64,000 nt of DNA from Pseudomonas azerbaijanoccidentalis (GCF_019145495.1 NZ_JAHSTU010000011.1:1-64000); one strand, 5' to 3'. Numbered from the stretch's first letter, positions 53,605 to 63,070 are shown. Notes: generated by a model from the sequence alone, not told the origin. A program made the numbers and translations.

Positions 53605-55047
53605 ATGGAACTGATTCCCGTAATTTTGTCTGGTGGAGTGGGCAGCCGGTTGTGGCCTGTTTCTCGAGAAGCTCATCCAAAGCCATTCATGGAGCTGCCA
53701 GATGGTCAGAATCTGATCCAGAAAACCTTTCTTCGCGCTTCGCGCCTGGAAGGGGTTGTGGAGATTCTTACGGTGACCAACCGTGAACTCTTGTTCAAAA
53801 CTGAAGATGAATATGGTGCTGTCAACAAAGCGAAGCATGCCCAGGGTTTCATCCTTGAGCCATTCGGCCGCAACACGGCTGCCGCCGTTGCCGCCGCTGC
53901 GCTTCAGCTTGAGGCCACGCATGGCGCTGACGCGCAAATGCTGGTGCTGGCTGCAGACCACCTGATCCAGGACGAGCAGGCTTTTTCCGCTGCCGTCGCC
54001 AGCGCCATGACGCTCGCCTCCGAGGGCTGGTTAGTCACCTTTGGCATTCAGCCGACCTACCCTGAGACAGGGTTTGGGTACATCGAAGCTCAAAAAGATG
54101 CGCCGCTTAAGGGCGGTTTGAAAGTCGCGCGCTTCGTCGAAAAACCAGATTTGGCCACTGCGCAAAGCTATGTCAGTGCCGGCAATTACTTCTGGAATTC
54201 CGGAATGTTTTGCTTCCGGGTAGGGACTGTCCTAGAAGAACTTCGCCAGCATGCGCCTGATGTAGTTGCAGCGGTCAGCAAGACGATCGAAATATCCCGA
54301 CTTACTTCCTCCAGCAAATACCGTTGCCTGGCGCTTGATGCTGAGGCATTCGCTGAAGTTCCAGATATCTCAATTGATTACGCATTGATGGAACGTTCGT
54401 CCAAAGTTGCTACTGTTCCTTGTGATATTGGCTGGAGCGATATTGGTTCCTGGAATGCTGTAAGCGAACTGACGCAACCTGACGAAAACGGCAACCGTTT
54501 CGAAGGCGAGGTGCTTTCTCACGGTTCTCGTAACAACTACGTCAATAGCGAAGGTCGATTGACGGCGCTGGTTGGCGTTGAGGACTTGCTGGTCATCGAC
54601 ACCCCTGACGCGGTGATGATTGCCCACAAAGACCACGCTCAAGACGTCAAACATATCGTTAATCAGCTCAAGGCTTGCAGCCACACCGTGCACTTGCTCC
54701 ATCGGACTGTGCATCGTCCATGGGGTACCTACACGACGCTGGAAAATGGCGAGCGCTTCAAGATCAAGCGCATTGTGGTTAAACCGGGTGCATCCCTTTC
54801 GCTGCAAATGCATCACCATCGCAGCGAACATTGGATCGTTGTCAGCGGCATGGCGCTAGTGGTCAATGATCAGCAAGAGCTGATGCTCAACACCAATGAA
54901 TCAACGTTCATCCGTGCGGGCCACAAGCATCGCCTGAAAAACCCGGGTGTGATCGATCTGGTGCTGATCGAAGTACAGAGCGGTGATTATCTGGGTGAAG
55001 ACGATATCGTTCGGTTCGAAGACAACTACGGTCGCGTCGACCAGTAA
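53605..55047 (+). CDS. algA: mannose-1-phosphate guanylyltransferase / mannose-6-phosphate isomerase
   Basis: A 480-residue bifunctional enzyme (ManC/AlgA/WbpW group). Residues 1-290 form the GDP-mannose pyrophosphorylase domain: VILSGGVGSRLWPVSREAHP, LEPFGRNTAAAVAAAAL, FVEKPDLATA and DYALMERSSKVATVPCDIGW. Residues about 345-475 form the cupin-type phosphomannose isomerase (type II) domain: HRPWGTYTTLENGERFKIKR, PGASLSLQMHHHRSEHWIVV. It supplies GDP-mannose, the precursor of mannose, D-rhamnose and related 6-deoxy sugars. ATG 53605 follows TAAGGATTTAGAGC. Together with the phosphomannomutase downstream it completes the GDP-mannose branch; this copy is devoted to the polysaccharide locus rather than alginate. 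Confidence 0.94.
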   Translation: MELIPVILSGGVGSRLWPVSREAHPKPFMELPDGQNLIQKTFLRASRLEGVVEILTVTNRELLFKTEDEYGAVNKAKHAQGFILEPFGRNTAAAVAAAALQLEATHGADAQMLVLAADHLIQDEQAFSAAVASAMTLASEGWLVTFGIQPTYPETGFGYIEAQKDAPLKGGLKVARFVEKPDLATAQSYVSAGNYFWNSGMFCFRVGTVLEELRQHAPDVVAAVSKTIEISRLTSSSKYRCLALDAEAFAEVPDISIDYALMERSSKVATVPCDIGWSDIGSWNAVSELTQPDENGNRFEGEVLSHGSRNNYVNSEGRLTALVGVEDLLVIDTPDAVMIAHKDHAQDVKHIVNQLKACSHTVHLLHRTVHRPWGTYTTLENGERFKIKRIVVKPGASLSLQMHHHRSEHWIVVSGMALVVNDQQELMLNTNESTFIRAGHKHRLKNPGVIDLVLIEVQSGDYLGEDDIVRFEDNYGRVDQ

Positions 55048-55065
55048 CGACACTGAACCAGATGC

Positions 55066-55152
55066 AAACCTCCCGCTTGGCGAGGTTTGTGCGCCGGTGG
55101 CATCAGGCCCTGGTGATCCATTCTTTCCGTTGCCGCCCAAGGGCGGCAACGG
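55066..55152 (+). promoter_or_regulatory. two consecutive hairpins between manC and manB
   Basis: Hairpin one pairs AAACCTC (55066-55072) with GAGGTTT (55082-55088). Hairpin two is a perfect 12-base inverted repeat: CCGTTGCCGCCC (55127-55138) and GGGCGGCAACGG (55141-55152) with a 2-base loop. Neither is followed by a T run. Hairpin two ends 12 bases before the GTG start of the phosphomannomutase, where it could affect translation initiation. Confidence 0.6.
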
Positions 55153-55164
55153 ACATTTCAGTTA

Positions 55165-56535
55165 GTGAGTAGCATGCATCCTCCTATCGTCACCCAATGC
55201 TTCAAGGCCTATGACATCCGTGGTCAGGTCCCCTCGCAGCTCAACGAAGACATCGCCTATCGCATAGGTCGGGCACTTGTGATTGAACTGCAGGGGAAAA
55301 CCTTCGTTGTCGGGCAGGACATGAGACTCGAAAGCCCTCCTCTTGCGATTGCACTGATGCGCGGAATCACAGAGGCCGGTGCCGATGTGATTGATATCGG
55401 GCTTTGCGGCACCGAGGAGGTCTACTTCGCCACCAGTCACTACAAAGTTGACGGCGGCGTGATGATCACTGCTAGCCACAACCCGAAAGGGTACAACGGC
55501 ATGAAGTTGGTGAAGGCGCAGTCCCGCCCCATCAGTGGCGACACTGGCCTGGACGCCATTCGCCAGCGTGTCGACATGGGTGAACTGGGAAGTATCTCGG
55601 CGACAAAAGGCAGCGTTCGCCAGGCCGTCGACAAGACAGCCTACATCGATCATTTGCTCACTTACGTTGATGTAAGCAAGTTAAAACCTCTCAAGATCCT
55701 CGCCGACCCGGGCAACGGCGCGGCAGGCCCGGTACTGAAAGCACTCACTGCGCGACTGCCGCTGCAGTGGGTGTTCATCAATGAAGAGCCAGACGGTAAC
55801 TTCCCGAACGGTGTGCCGAACCCGTTGCTCCCGGAAAATCGTGAACTGACTCGTCAGGCATTACTGGCTAATCAATGCGACATTGGCCTGGCTTGGGATG
55901 GGGATTTTGATCGCTGTTTCTTCTTCGATGCTGATGGTCGATTTATCGAGGGCTACTACCTCGTCGGCCTGTTGGCTGAAATGCTGCTCAAGCAGCATCC
56001 GGGCAGCAAGATCATTCACGATCCGCGATTGACCTGGAATACCATTGAACAGGTTGAGCAGGCGGGAGGTATCGCCGTTCAAAGCAAAACCGGGCACGCC
56101 TTCATCAAGGAGCGCATGCGTGAGGAAGACGCGGTTTATGGCGGGGAAATGAGCGCTCACCACTACTTCCGTGACTTTGCGTATTGCGACAGCGGGATGA
56201 TTCCGTGGTTGTTGGTATCGGCGTTGATTTCCGAAACTGGCGAAACGCTTGCTCAACTGGTGTCGAAGCGGATCGAAGCGTTCCCCTGCAGTGGCGAGAT
56301 TAACTATCGTGTGAGCGATGTGAATGAAACCTTGCAAAAGGTGCTCGAGCACTTCCTGCCGAGCAACCCGAAAATTGATGAAACAGACGGAATCGGTCTT
56401 GAGTTTGGCGATTGGCGCTTCAGTCTGCGAGGATCCAATACGGAGCCTTTGCTGCGATTGAATGTGGAGAGTCGTGCGAGCGAAGAACTGGTTGTGCGCT
56501 ATGTGGCGGAAATTGCCGGATTGATCCAGCAGTAA
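55165..56535 (+). CDS. manB: phosphomannomutase / phosphoglucomutase
   Basis: A 456-residue alpha-D-phosphohexomutase. The catalytic phosphoserine loop is TASHNPKGYNGMKLVKAQ, the Mg2+-binding loop is AWDGDFDRCFFFD, and a sugar-binding loop is GGEMSAHHYFRDFAYCDS. It interconverts mannose-6-phosphate and mannose-1-phosphate and probably glucose phosphates, feeding manC. This is a shorter, distinct enzyme from the AlgC housekeeping copy. GTG 55165 and ATG 55174 are both possible starts (MSSMHPPIVTQCFKAYDIRG); no strong ribosome binding site discriminates them. A hairpin lies 12 bases before the first. Confidence 0.92.
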   Translation: MSSMHPPIVTQCFKAYDIRGQVPSQLNEDIAYRIGRALVIELQGKTFVVGQDMRLESPPLAIALMRGITEAGADVIDIGLCGTEEVYFATSHYKVDGGVMITASHNPKGYNGMKLVKAQSRPISGDTGLDAIRQRVDMGELGSISATKGSVRQAVDKTAYIDHLLTYVDVSKLKPLKILADPGNGAAGPVLKALTARLPLQWVFINEEPDGNFPNGVPNPLLPENRELTRQALLANQCDIGLAWDGDFDRCFFFDADGRFIEGYYLVGLLAEMLLKQHPGSKIIHDPRLTWNTIEQVEQAGGIAVQSKTGHAFIKERMREEDAVYGGEMSAHHYFRDFAYCDSGMIPWLLVSALISETGETLAQLVSKRIEAFPCSGEINYRVSDVNETLQKVLEHFLPSNPKIDETDGIGLEFGDWRFSLRGSNTEPLLRLNVESRASEELVVRYVAEIAGLIQQ

Positions 56536-56665
56536 GTGCCTTGCGCATGATGATGGGGTGTGGAGCGGTAGAGGCCTGAAACGCTTCTATCCCCGGCTGT
56601 TAATCGCACGATTCGGAATCGCAAAGAGTGAAGACAGCTGGCTTCACTTTTATCAGGAGTAAGGA

Positions 56666-57460
56666 ATGTTGGAGTTGTTCAAAAGCCTTTGGGATTACCG
56701 CGGCTTCGTTATTTCATCTATCCATAATGAATTTATTGCCCGTTTTGCTCGTAGCCGTTTAGGCGGTTTGTGGATGATCATCAATCCACTGGCTCAAGTC
56801 GCCATCTATGCACTGGTGCTCTCCAACGTGCTGGCAGCAAGACTGCCCGGTATCGACAATAAATACGCATACGCCCTTTATTTGATGGCTGGGATGTTGG
56901 CGTGGAGCGTGTTTGCGGAGATTATCGGGCGCTGCCTGACCTTGTTCATCGATCAAGGCAATCTCATGAAAAAAATGCGTTTTCCACGCATTACTTTGCC
57001 TGTGATTGTCGTGGGATCGAGCCTGCTTAACTATTTTTTGCTGTTTGTCGCGCTGTTGGTGGTCTTTGCTTTGCTGGGGCAATGGCCGCACCTTCAAATG
57101 CTCTGGCTAATACCGTTGACGCTTTCAGTAACGGCTTTAGCTGTCGGCATAGGCTTGATCCTAGGCGTATTGAACGTCTTCATTCGAGACGTAGGCCAAG
57201 TGGTACCGATCCTGCTTCAGGTCTGGTTCTGGTTCACGCCCGTGGTTTACCCGGTCAACATTATTCCTGAACAATTCAGGGGCTACATGGAATTGAATCC
57301 CATGTTTGCGATCGTTAGTGCATACCATGACATTCTGGTATACGCCAAAACTCCCGATATCCAGCAAATTGCAGTGACCACTGTTATCGCCCTGGGATTA
57401 CTGTTGTTGGGGCTGTTTATGTTCCGCCGTGCTGCGCCGGAAATGGTGGATGTGTTATGA
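56666..57460 (+). CDS. wzm: polysaccharide ABC transporter permease (Wzm)
   Basis: A 264-residue inner-membrane protein of the ABC-2 type with six predicted helices: GGLWMIINPLAQVAIYALVL, the LYLMAGMLAWSVFAEII region, LPVIVVGSSLLNYFLLFVAL, the LIPLTLSVTALAVGIGLILG pair, and a C-terminal helix near TTVIALGLLLLGLFM. The RFARSRLGGLWMIINP start is a hallmark of Wzm/KpsM proteins. It exports undecaprenyl-linked O-polysaccharide across the inner membrane. It overlaps wzt by 4 bases. Confidence 0.94.
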   Translation: MLELFKSLWDYRGFVISSIHNEFIARFARSRLGGLWMIINPLAQVAIYALVLSNVLAARLPGIDNKYAYALYLMAGMLAWSVFAEIIGRCLTLFIDQGNLMKKMRFPRITLPVIVVGSSLLNYFLLFVALLVVFALLGQWPHLQMLWLIPLTLSVTALAVGIGLILGVLNVFIRDVGQVVPILLQVWFWFTPVVYPVNIIPEQFRGYMELNPMFAIVSAYHDILVYAKTPDIQQIAVTTVIALGLLLLGLFMFRRAAPEMVDVL

Positions 57461-58674
57461 GCCTTTTGACTGTAAGTGATCTGGGCAAGGCTTATCGTGT
57501 CTATGCCTCTGAATTTCAGCGAATTGGCCGTTGGTTTGGGCTGAATATCAAACCTAGTGAGGAGCATTGGGTACTCAAGCACATCAACTTTTCCATCGGG
57601 CGGGGAGAAGCCATCGGTATTGTTGGTCAGAACGGCGCGGGAAAATCCACGTTACTGAAGATGATTACCGGAACCTTGCAGCCCACTGAGGGACGCGTTC
57701 AGGTTAAGGGCCGCATCGCAGCCATTCTGGAGTTGGGCATGGGTTTTACCCCTGATTTGACCGGTCGCCAGAATGTGTATCACGCCGCCGGTTTGATGGG
57801 CTTCAGCACTCAGCAAATAAGCCAGGCCATGCCAGAGATCGAAGCATTTGCAGAGATTGGCGAGTACTTCGACCAAACCGTACGCACGTATTCGAGCGGT
57901 ATGCAGATGCGCGTGGCATTTGCCGTGGCAACAGCGTTTCGTCCAGACATTCTGATCGTCGATGAAGCCTTGGCTGTGGGTGACAGTTATTTCCAGCACA
58001 AGAGCTTTGAGCGTATTCGTGAATTTCAGCGCTTGGGGACGACGTTGTTAATCGTGTCCCACGACCGGGGTTCAATTCAGTCGTTATGCAGTCGCGCGAT
58101 CCTTCTCGAACATGGCTCAGTAATCAAGGATGGCGCGCCGGAAGAGGTGATGGATTACTACAACGCTATTATCGCGGCCAAGGAAAACGCCACGGTTTCT
58201 GTCATCCAGCGCGAAGATGGCAGCGTACAAACCCGCTCCGGTTCGGGTGAAGCAAGCGTACGTTCGGTGAGCTTGCACAATAGTCAGGGAGAGCCGATCG
58301 AGTACGTACAAGTTGGCGAAAGTGTCAGCCTGAGAATTGATGTGCAGGTCAACAGTGACATTCCCGAATTGGTCACCGGCTATATGCTCAAGGACCGCTT
58401 GGGCCAAACGGTCTTTGGTACTAACACGCACCACTTGGGCTGCAAACTCGAGAGTTTGGCGGCAGGGCAAACCATGCAATACAGCTTCGACTTTGAGGCT
58501 AACTTGGGAGTGGGATCGTATTCGGTGGCTGTTGCGCTGCACACCACCGAAAACCACATTGCTTGTAACTTTGAGTGGCAGGACCTGGCGTTGGTATTCA
58601 ACGTGGTCAACGTCTCCAAATCGGAATTTGTCGGGCTTGCCTGGTTGCCGCCTACAGTGGAAAAAAACAGATGA
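57457..58674 (+). CDS. wzt: polysaccharide ABC transporter ATPase with C-terminal substrate-recognition domain (Wzt)
   Basis: A 405-residue ATPase. Residues 1-245 are the nucleotide-binding domain: Walker A GIVGQNGAGKSTLLKMITG, signature YSSGMQMRVAFAVA, Walker B PDILIVDEALAVGD, and H-loop VSHDRGSIQSL. Residues about 260-400 form an extra beta-rich domain (SVSLHNSQGEPIEYVQVGES, the SYSVAVALHTTENHIACNFE strand) like the Wzt C-terminal carbohydrate-binding module, which recognises the modified non-reducing end of a finished O-chain. This links export to chain capping by the next gene product. It overlaps wzm and the methyltransferase gene by 4 bases each. Confidence 0.94.
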   Translation: MSLLTVSDLGKAYRVYASEFQRIGRWFGLNIKPSEEHWVLKHINFSIGRGEAIGIVGQNGAGKSTLLKMITGTLQPTEGRVQVKGRIAAILELGMGFTPDLTGRQNVYHAAGLMGFSTQQISQAMPEIEAFAEIGEYFDQTVRTYSSGMQMRVAFAVATAFRPDILIVDEALAVGDSYFQHKSFERIREFQRLGTTLLIVSHDRGSIQSLCSRAILLEHGSVIKDGAPEEVMDYYNAIIAAKENATVSVIQREDGSVQTRSGSGEASVRSVSLHNSQGEPIEYVQVGESVSLRIDVQVNSDIPELVTGYMLKDRLGQTVFGTNTHHLGCKLESLAAGQTMQYSFDFEANLGVGSYSVAVALHTTENHIACNFEWQDLALVFNVVNVSKSEFVGLAWLPPTVEKNR

Positions 58675-59912
58675 ATGCGAATTTTTACCGGGCGTTTGAA
58701 GATCTCCATCGCGGCAGCCGCGAGTTGATCAGGAAGCGTCAAGAGGCCTACCTGCCTTTTATCAACCCGCTCAAGACATTGTACCCGCAGTGCCCTGCGT
58801 TTGATCTGGGCTGTGGCCGTGGCGAGTGGCTGGAGTTGATCCTGTCGCAAGGTTTTCTGGCGCGCGGTGTAGACCTCGACGAGGGCATGCTGCAGGCATG
58901 TCAGGCTCTTGATTTGCCTGCTGAGTACGGTGACGCATTGACGGCGTTGAGCGCACTGGAAGATGAGAGCCAGGTTGTGGTATCGGCGTTCCATCTGGTT
59001 GAACACATACCGTTCTCCTGTTTGCAGCAATTGGTCAGTGAGGCGTTGAGGGTGCTCAAGCCGGCGGGGCTGCTGATTATGGAGACGCCGAACCCGGAAA
59101 ACTTGTTAGTTGGCACTAACTTTTTCTACCTTGACCCGACGCATGAAAAGCCTATACCGCATTCGTTACTCAGCTTTTTGACCGAGTTTACGGGCTTTGC
59201 GCGATCCAAGTTAGTCCGTCTTCAAGAGCCGGCGGCGCTGCATGACGTACCGCAACTTACCTTGATGGAAGTCTTTAGCGGAGTCAGCCCGGATTACGCA
59301 ATCATTGCGCAGAAGACGGCGTTGGACGAGCAGATGGCGGTTTTCGACTCTTGCTTTGATCGTAATTACGGATTGAGCCTGGAAAGCCTGGCGGAGCGTT
59401 ATGAGCAAAGCATGGAGCAACGTTTGCGGGTGATGGTCGAAAGCCACCGCATACAAGAGTTGCAGCAAACTCGTCAGCTGCGCGATGAGGCGTTAGCCCA
59501 GGCTCATGAGCTCTGGCTACAAAGTTGCACCGATCAAAGCCGCATTCAAGCGTTGATGAGCAGCACTTCCTGGCGCGTTACTGCACCTTTGCGGTGGTGC
59601 GTCAGGTCCGTGCGCTGGGTGGGAAGTCGCTTTAAGCGTTTAATCAAAGGCGGGGCCCGTCGAATCGTTGTTGTTGGGCTGCGCCATACCCTTGGGCGTC
59701 CGGGTTTGCGTCGGCAGCTCAACGCAGTCCTTAAGCGATATCCCCGTTTGTATGAGCCCCTCAAGCGCTTCGCCCAAACCCGTGGGCTTATGGCCACTCA
59801 CTTCGGCCCGGCGAACAGTTCATTACCGCAGCACTTGGAGGGCCTGTCGGCGGGCGCTCGTCAAGTCTATTACGATCTGGAAAAGACTATCGAACAGAAG
59901 GATCACCGCTGA
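58671..59912 (+). CDS. SAM-dependent methyltransferase with helical C-terminus, probable O-chain cap enzyme
   Basis: A 413-residue protein. Residues about 25-190 are a class I methyltransferase domain: AFDLGCGRGEWLELILSQGF, DLDEGMLQACQAL, and ETPNPENLLVGTNFFYLDPT. Residues about 245-310 are helical with heptad-like Gln/Glu/Leu content, and SSTSWRVTAPLRW at residues about 302-315 is a motif seen at the ends of Pseudomonas polysaccharide enzymes. In E. coli O8/O9a, WbdD methylates the chain end and its coiled coil measures length; a comparable role is inferred here from the neighbours Wzt (capping-recognition domain) and the double glycosyltransferase. There is no kinase domain, which WbdD has. 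Confidence 0.85.
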   Translation: MNANFYRAFEDLHRGSRELIRKRQEAYLPFINPLKTLYPQCPAFDLGCGRGEWLELILSQGFLARGVDLDEGMLQACQALDLPAEYGDALTALSALEDESQVVVSAFHLVEHIPFSCLQQLVSEALRVLKPAGLLIMETPNPENLLVGTNFFYLDPTHEKPIPHSLLSFLTEFTGFARSKLVRLQEPAALHDVPQLTLMEVFSGVSPDYAIIAQKTALDEQMAVFDSCFDRNYGLSLESLAERYEQSMEQRLRVMVESHRIQELQQTRQLRDEALAQAHELWLQSCTDQSRIQALMSSTSWRVTAPLRWCVRSVRWVGSRFKRLIKGGARRIVVVGLRHTLGRPGLRRQLNAVLKRYPRLYEPLKRFAQTRGLMATHFGPANSSLPQHLEGLSAGARQVYYDLEKTIEQKDHR

Positions 59913-62900
59913 TGCGTATTGTTATTGATATGCAGGGTGCTCAGGCCCGGCTCAGTCGGGGCGAATCGTCGTGCTACATCACCCAATTGGCTTGCACGTT
60001 AGCCCGGCAGTCAGACGAACATGAGGTTTTCTTGGCCCTGAGCGGGCTGTTTGATGGGACCATCGAAGAGATTCGCGCACAGTTTCATGGCGTTTTGCCG
60101 TTGAACAATATTCTTGTGTGGTCGGCGCCTGGCCCGGTAAATCGGCTTGATTCTGCTAACGAAGGTCGGGCGAAAGCCGCGGAGTTGATTCGAGAAGCAT
60201 TTCTGGCCGATCTCAAGCCCGATTTGGTATTGCTATCCGATGTATTGGATAGTGCTGGCAATGAGTTGATTTTGACTGTTGGTGTGTTGGCGCAGTCCAT
60301 TCGCATTGCGGTGGTATTGGAGTCTTTGGGTCACTCCCATGTTGGCGATGTAACTCCGCGAGGCTTGTATCAGGCGCAGCAAGTCCAGCAGATTCGGCGT
60401 GCAGAGAGGGTGTTGGTCATGCCGCCTCTGGATCCTGAGTATGTCAGCCAGGCGCTAGGGTTGCCTGCCGTTCAAGTCAGTGCTCTATCGACGAATCCTA
60501 CGGCCGGTTTCGAAGATGCTTCATTGCACGAGGACGCCGCGGCTGTCATGGCCTTGTTGACGCGGGGCTCCCTGCAACGGGAGGATGTCAGCAGCCATGG
60601 TTTGCGTCAGAAGTTGGCGTATGTGTCGCCTCTGCCGCCTCAAAAAAGCGGGATTGCCGGGTACAGCGCAGACTTGTTGCCCGAGTTAAGTCGTTATTAC
60701 GACATCGACGTGGTGACCGACCATCCTCAGGTCGATGATCCTTGGATTCTTGCGAACTGCCAGTTGCGCTCAGTGGAATGGTTCCGCCAGAACGCCATTC
60801 GCTATCAACGGGTTATTTACCACTTTGGCAATAACCCAATGCACGCCTTTATGTTCGACTTACTCGACAAGATCCCGGGTGTTGTGGTCTTGCACGACTT
60901 CTATCTGAGTGACGTTCAGTGGTATTGCCAGGTTTATGGGATAAAACCCGATATCTGGATCAAACAGCTGTATGAGGGGCACGGATACAAAGCGGTGGCT
61001 GATTTCCATCGGGACGGTGTACATGGCACGCTGGCCAAGTATCCCGGCAGCCTAGGGGTTATTAATCAGGCACTCGGAGTGATCGTGCATTCGAAGCACT
61101 CAGAGTCTTTGGCGCATCAATGGTATGGCGAAAGGGCGCGCTGTTCGGTGATCCCACTTCTGCGTGTGCCCGCAGGAAAGCCGGATCGCGAGCACGCCCG
61201 TGCAGTCTTGGGCTTGAAAAAAGACGACTTCGTGGTCTGTAGCTTCGGCTTTATGGGTAAGACCAAGCTTAATCATCGACTGTTGGCCGCGTGGGAAGAC
61301 TCCACGTTGCTGCGCGAGGATCGCAACTGCAAGTTGTTCTTCGTAGGCCAGAATGATGCGTCAGACTATGGCAATGACATTGAGCAGCAGCTCAATAAGC
61401 GTGAGCAGCCTTCAAGCGTGAGCATTGTCGGTTGGACCGACGCACGCACTTATGAGCTGTACCTCGCCGCTGCAGACGTTGGCGTGCAATTGCGTGAACT
61501 GTCGCGTGGAGAGACATCAGCGGCAGTGCTTGATTGTCTGAATTACGGTCTGGCCACTGTCGTCAACGCCAATGGTTCCATGGCCGAGTTGCCAGATAAC
61601 GTGTTAATCAAGCTGGCGGATGATTTCAGCGATTCGCAACTCACCCAAGCCCTGGAGCAATTGCGCAACGATCCCTCGGCTCGCGCGAGCCTCGGCAATG
61701 AAGCCGCCACTTACGTGCAAAGCACTCATGCACCTGCGTCTTGTGCCCAGCGCTATTTCGAAGACATTGAAGCCCATTATCTCGACCACAACCGTTACAA
61801 GGCGTTTATGTCGGCGGTAGGGCATGTGGTCTCGGATTATAGCGAGAGCGTGAACATTGTCGCGTTGTCCAAAGCAATTGCACTCAACCAGCCACCGAGC
61901 CTTGGCTTTGATCGCATATATGTTGATGTCTCCGCCATGGTCCGGGTCGACTTACGAACCGGCATTCAGCGTGTGGTCAGGGCGTTGCTGCTGGCGCTGA
62001 TTGAATCACCACCGGCCGGTTATCTGTTTGAACCGGTTTACCTGAGCGATAGCGCAGGAGGCTGGCATTGGCGCTATGCGCGAAACTTTATGCTCACGTT
62101 GATGGGTTGCCCTAGCGAATTTTTAGTCGACGAGCCTGTGGATATGCAGCCAGGCGAACAATTCCTGGGCCTGGATTTTTCCGGTACATTTGTTGTTGAG
62201 GCGGGCAAGCGCGGGGTATTTACCCGAATGCGCGAGCAAGGTGTGAAGACTACTTTCGTCGTTTATGACCTGATCCCGATCCTGTTCGAGGAGCACTTTC
62301 CTGCGGGCACCAAGGCTGAGCATGCGGATTGGCTATACGAGATCTCAAAGGCCGATGCAGCGCTATGCATTTCTGCCTCGGTGGCTGCTGATTTGCAGGC
62401 TTGGGTTGCCGCCCATGGCGCACCACGTTCGTCTCGCCCTCCTTTGCAGACGAGTTGGTTCCACCTCGGTGCTGACTTGGCCGCTTCAAAGCCGTCGGAC
62501 GGTTTGGAGAAAAGCGCAAATGGGGTGCTTGAATGCCTGCGTAGCGTACCGAGTTTCCTGTCGGTGGGTACCGTTGAACCACGCAAAGGGCACGCCCAAA
62601 CCCTTGCAGCTTTCGATCTGCTATGGACCCAGGGCGAGCAGGTAAACCTGGTCATTGTGGGTAAAGAGGGCTGGATGGTTGGTGATTTGTGCGCGCGTTT
62701 GCGCAGCCACCCGCAATTGAACAAACGGCTGTTTTGGCTCGAAGGTATCAGCGATGAATACCTGGAAAAAGTCTACGCAGAATCGTCCTGCTTGCTGGCC
62801 GCTTCGAAAGGTGAAGGCTTCGGATTACCACTGATTGAAGCTGCGCAGCATAGGCTGCCAATTCTGGCGCGAGCCTTGCCGGTATTTCGCGAGGTTGCCG

Positions 62901-63070
62901 GAGAGCATGCGGCGTACTTCGAAGGTGACAGTGCACAGAACCTGGCCGACGCAATTACTCAGTGGTTGCAGGACTATCGTCACGGCTCCACCATTGATTC
63001 GGTTGATATGCCATGGCTAACGTGGAAGCAGAGTGCTGAGCAGCTTAAAGGGGTTTTACTCTCCAAATAA
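59912..63070 (+). CDS. two-module glycosyltransferase (GT4 type)
   Basis: A 1052-residue protein. Residues 1-215 resemble the N-terminal part of large GT4 proteins (MRIVIDMQGAQARLSRGESS). Residues about 225-640 are a first glycosyltransferase (YVSPLPPQKSGIAGYSADLL, GWTDARTYELYLAAADVGVQ, with the acceptor Glu in RGETSAAVLDCLNYG). Residues about 665-1052 are a second: FDRIYVDVSAMVRVDLRTGI, SVGTVEPRKGHAQTLAAFDL and the E-x7-E motif EGFGLPLIE. Fused transferases of this type polymerise mannan or rhamnan O-chains in ABC-dependent systems. It starts on the last base of the methyltransferase stop (TGATG). Sugar specificity is unknown. Confidence 0.9.
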   Translation: MRIVIDMQGAQARLSRGESSCYITQLACTLARQSDEHEVFLALSGLFDGTIEEIRAQFHGVLPLNNILVWSAPGPVNRLDSANEGRAKAAELIREAFLADLKPDLVLLSDVLDSAGNELILTVGVLAQSIRIAVVLESLGHSHVGDVTPRGLYQAQQVQQIRRAERVLVMPPLDPEYVSQALGLPAVQVSALSTNPTAGFEDASLHEDAAAVMALLTRGSLQREDVSSHGLRQKLAYVSPLPPQKSGIAGYSADLLPELSRYYDIDVVTDHPQVDDPWILANCQLRSVEWFRQNAIRYQRVIYHFGNNPMHAFMFDLLDKIPGVVVLHDFYLSDVQWYCQVYGIKPDIWIKQLYEGHGYKAVADFHRDGVHGTLAKYPGSLGVINQALGVIVHSKHSESLAHQWYGERARCSVIPLLRVPAGKPDREHARAVLGLKKDDFVVCSFGFMGKTKLNHRLLAAWEDSTLLREDRNCKLFFVGQNDASDYGNDIEQQLNKREQPSSVSIVGWTDARTYELYLAAADVGVQLRELSRGETSAAVLDCLNYGLATVVNANGSMAELPDNVLIKLADDFSDSQLTQALEQLRNDPSARASLGNEAATYVQSTHAPASCAQRYFEDIEAHYLDHNRYKAFMSAVGHVVSDYSESVNIVALSKAIALNQPPSLGFDRIYVDVSAMVRVDLRTGIQRVVRALLLALIESPPAGYLFEPVYLSDSAGGWHWRYARNFMLTLMGCPSEFLVDEPVDMQPGEQFLGLDFSGTFVVEAGKRGVFTRMREQGVKTTFVVYDLIPILFEEHFPAGTKAEHADWLYEISKADAALCISASVAADLQAWVAAHGAPRSSRPPLQTSWFHLGADLAASKPSDGLEKSANGVLECLRSVPSFLSVGTVEPRKGHAQTLAAFDLLWTQGEQVNLVIVGKEGWMVGDLCARLRSHPQLNKRLFWLEGISDEYLEKVYAESSCLLAASKGEGFGLPLIEAAQHRLPILARALPVFREVAGEHAAYFEGDSAQNLADAITQWLQDYRHGSTIDSVDMPWLTWKQSAEQLKGVLLSK

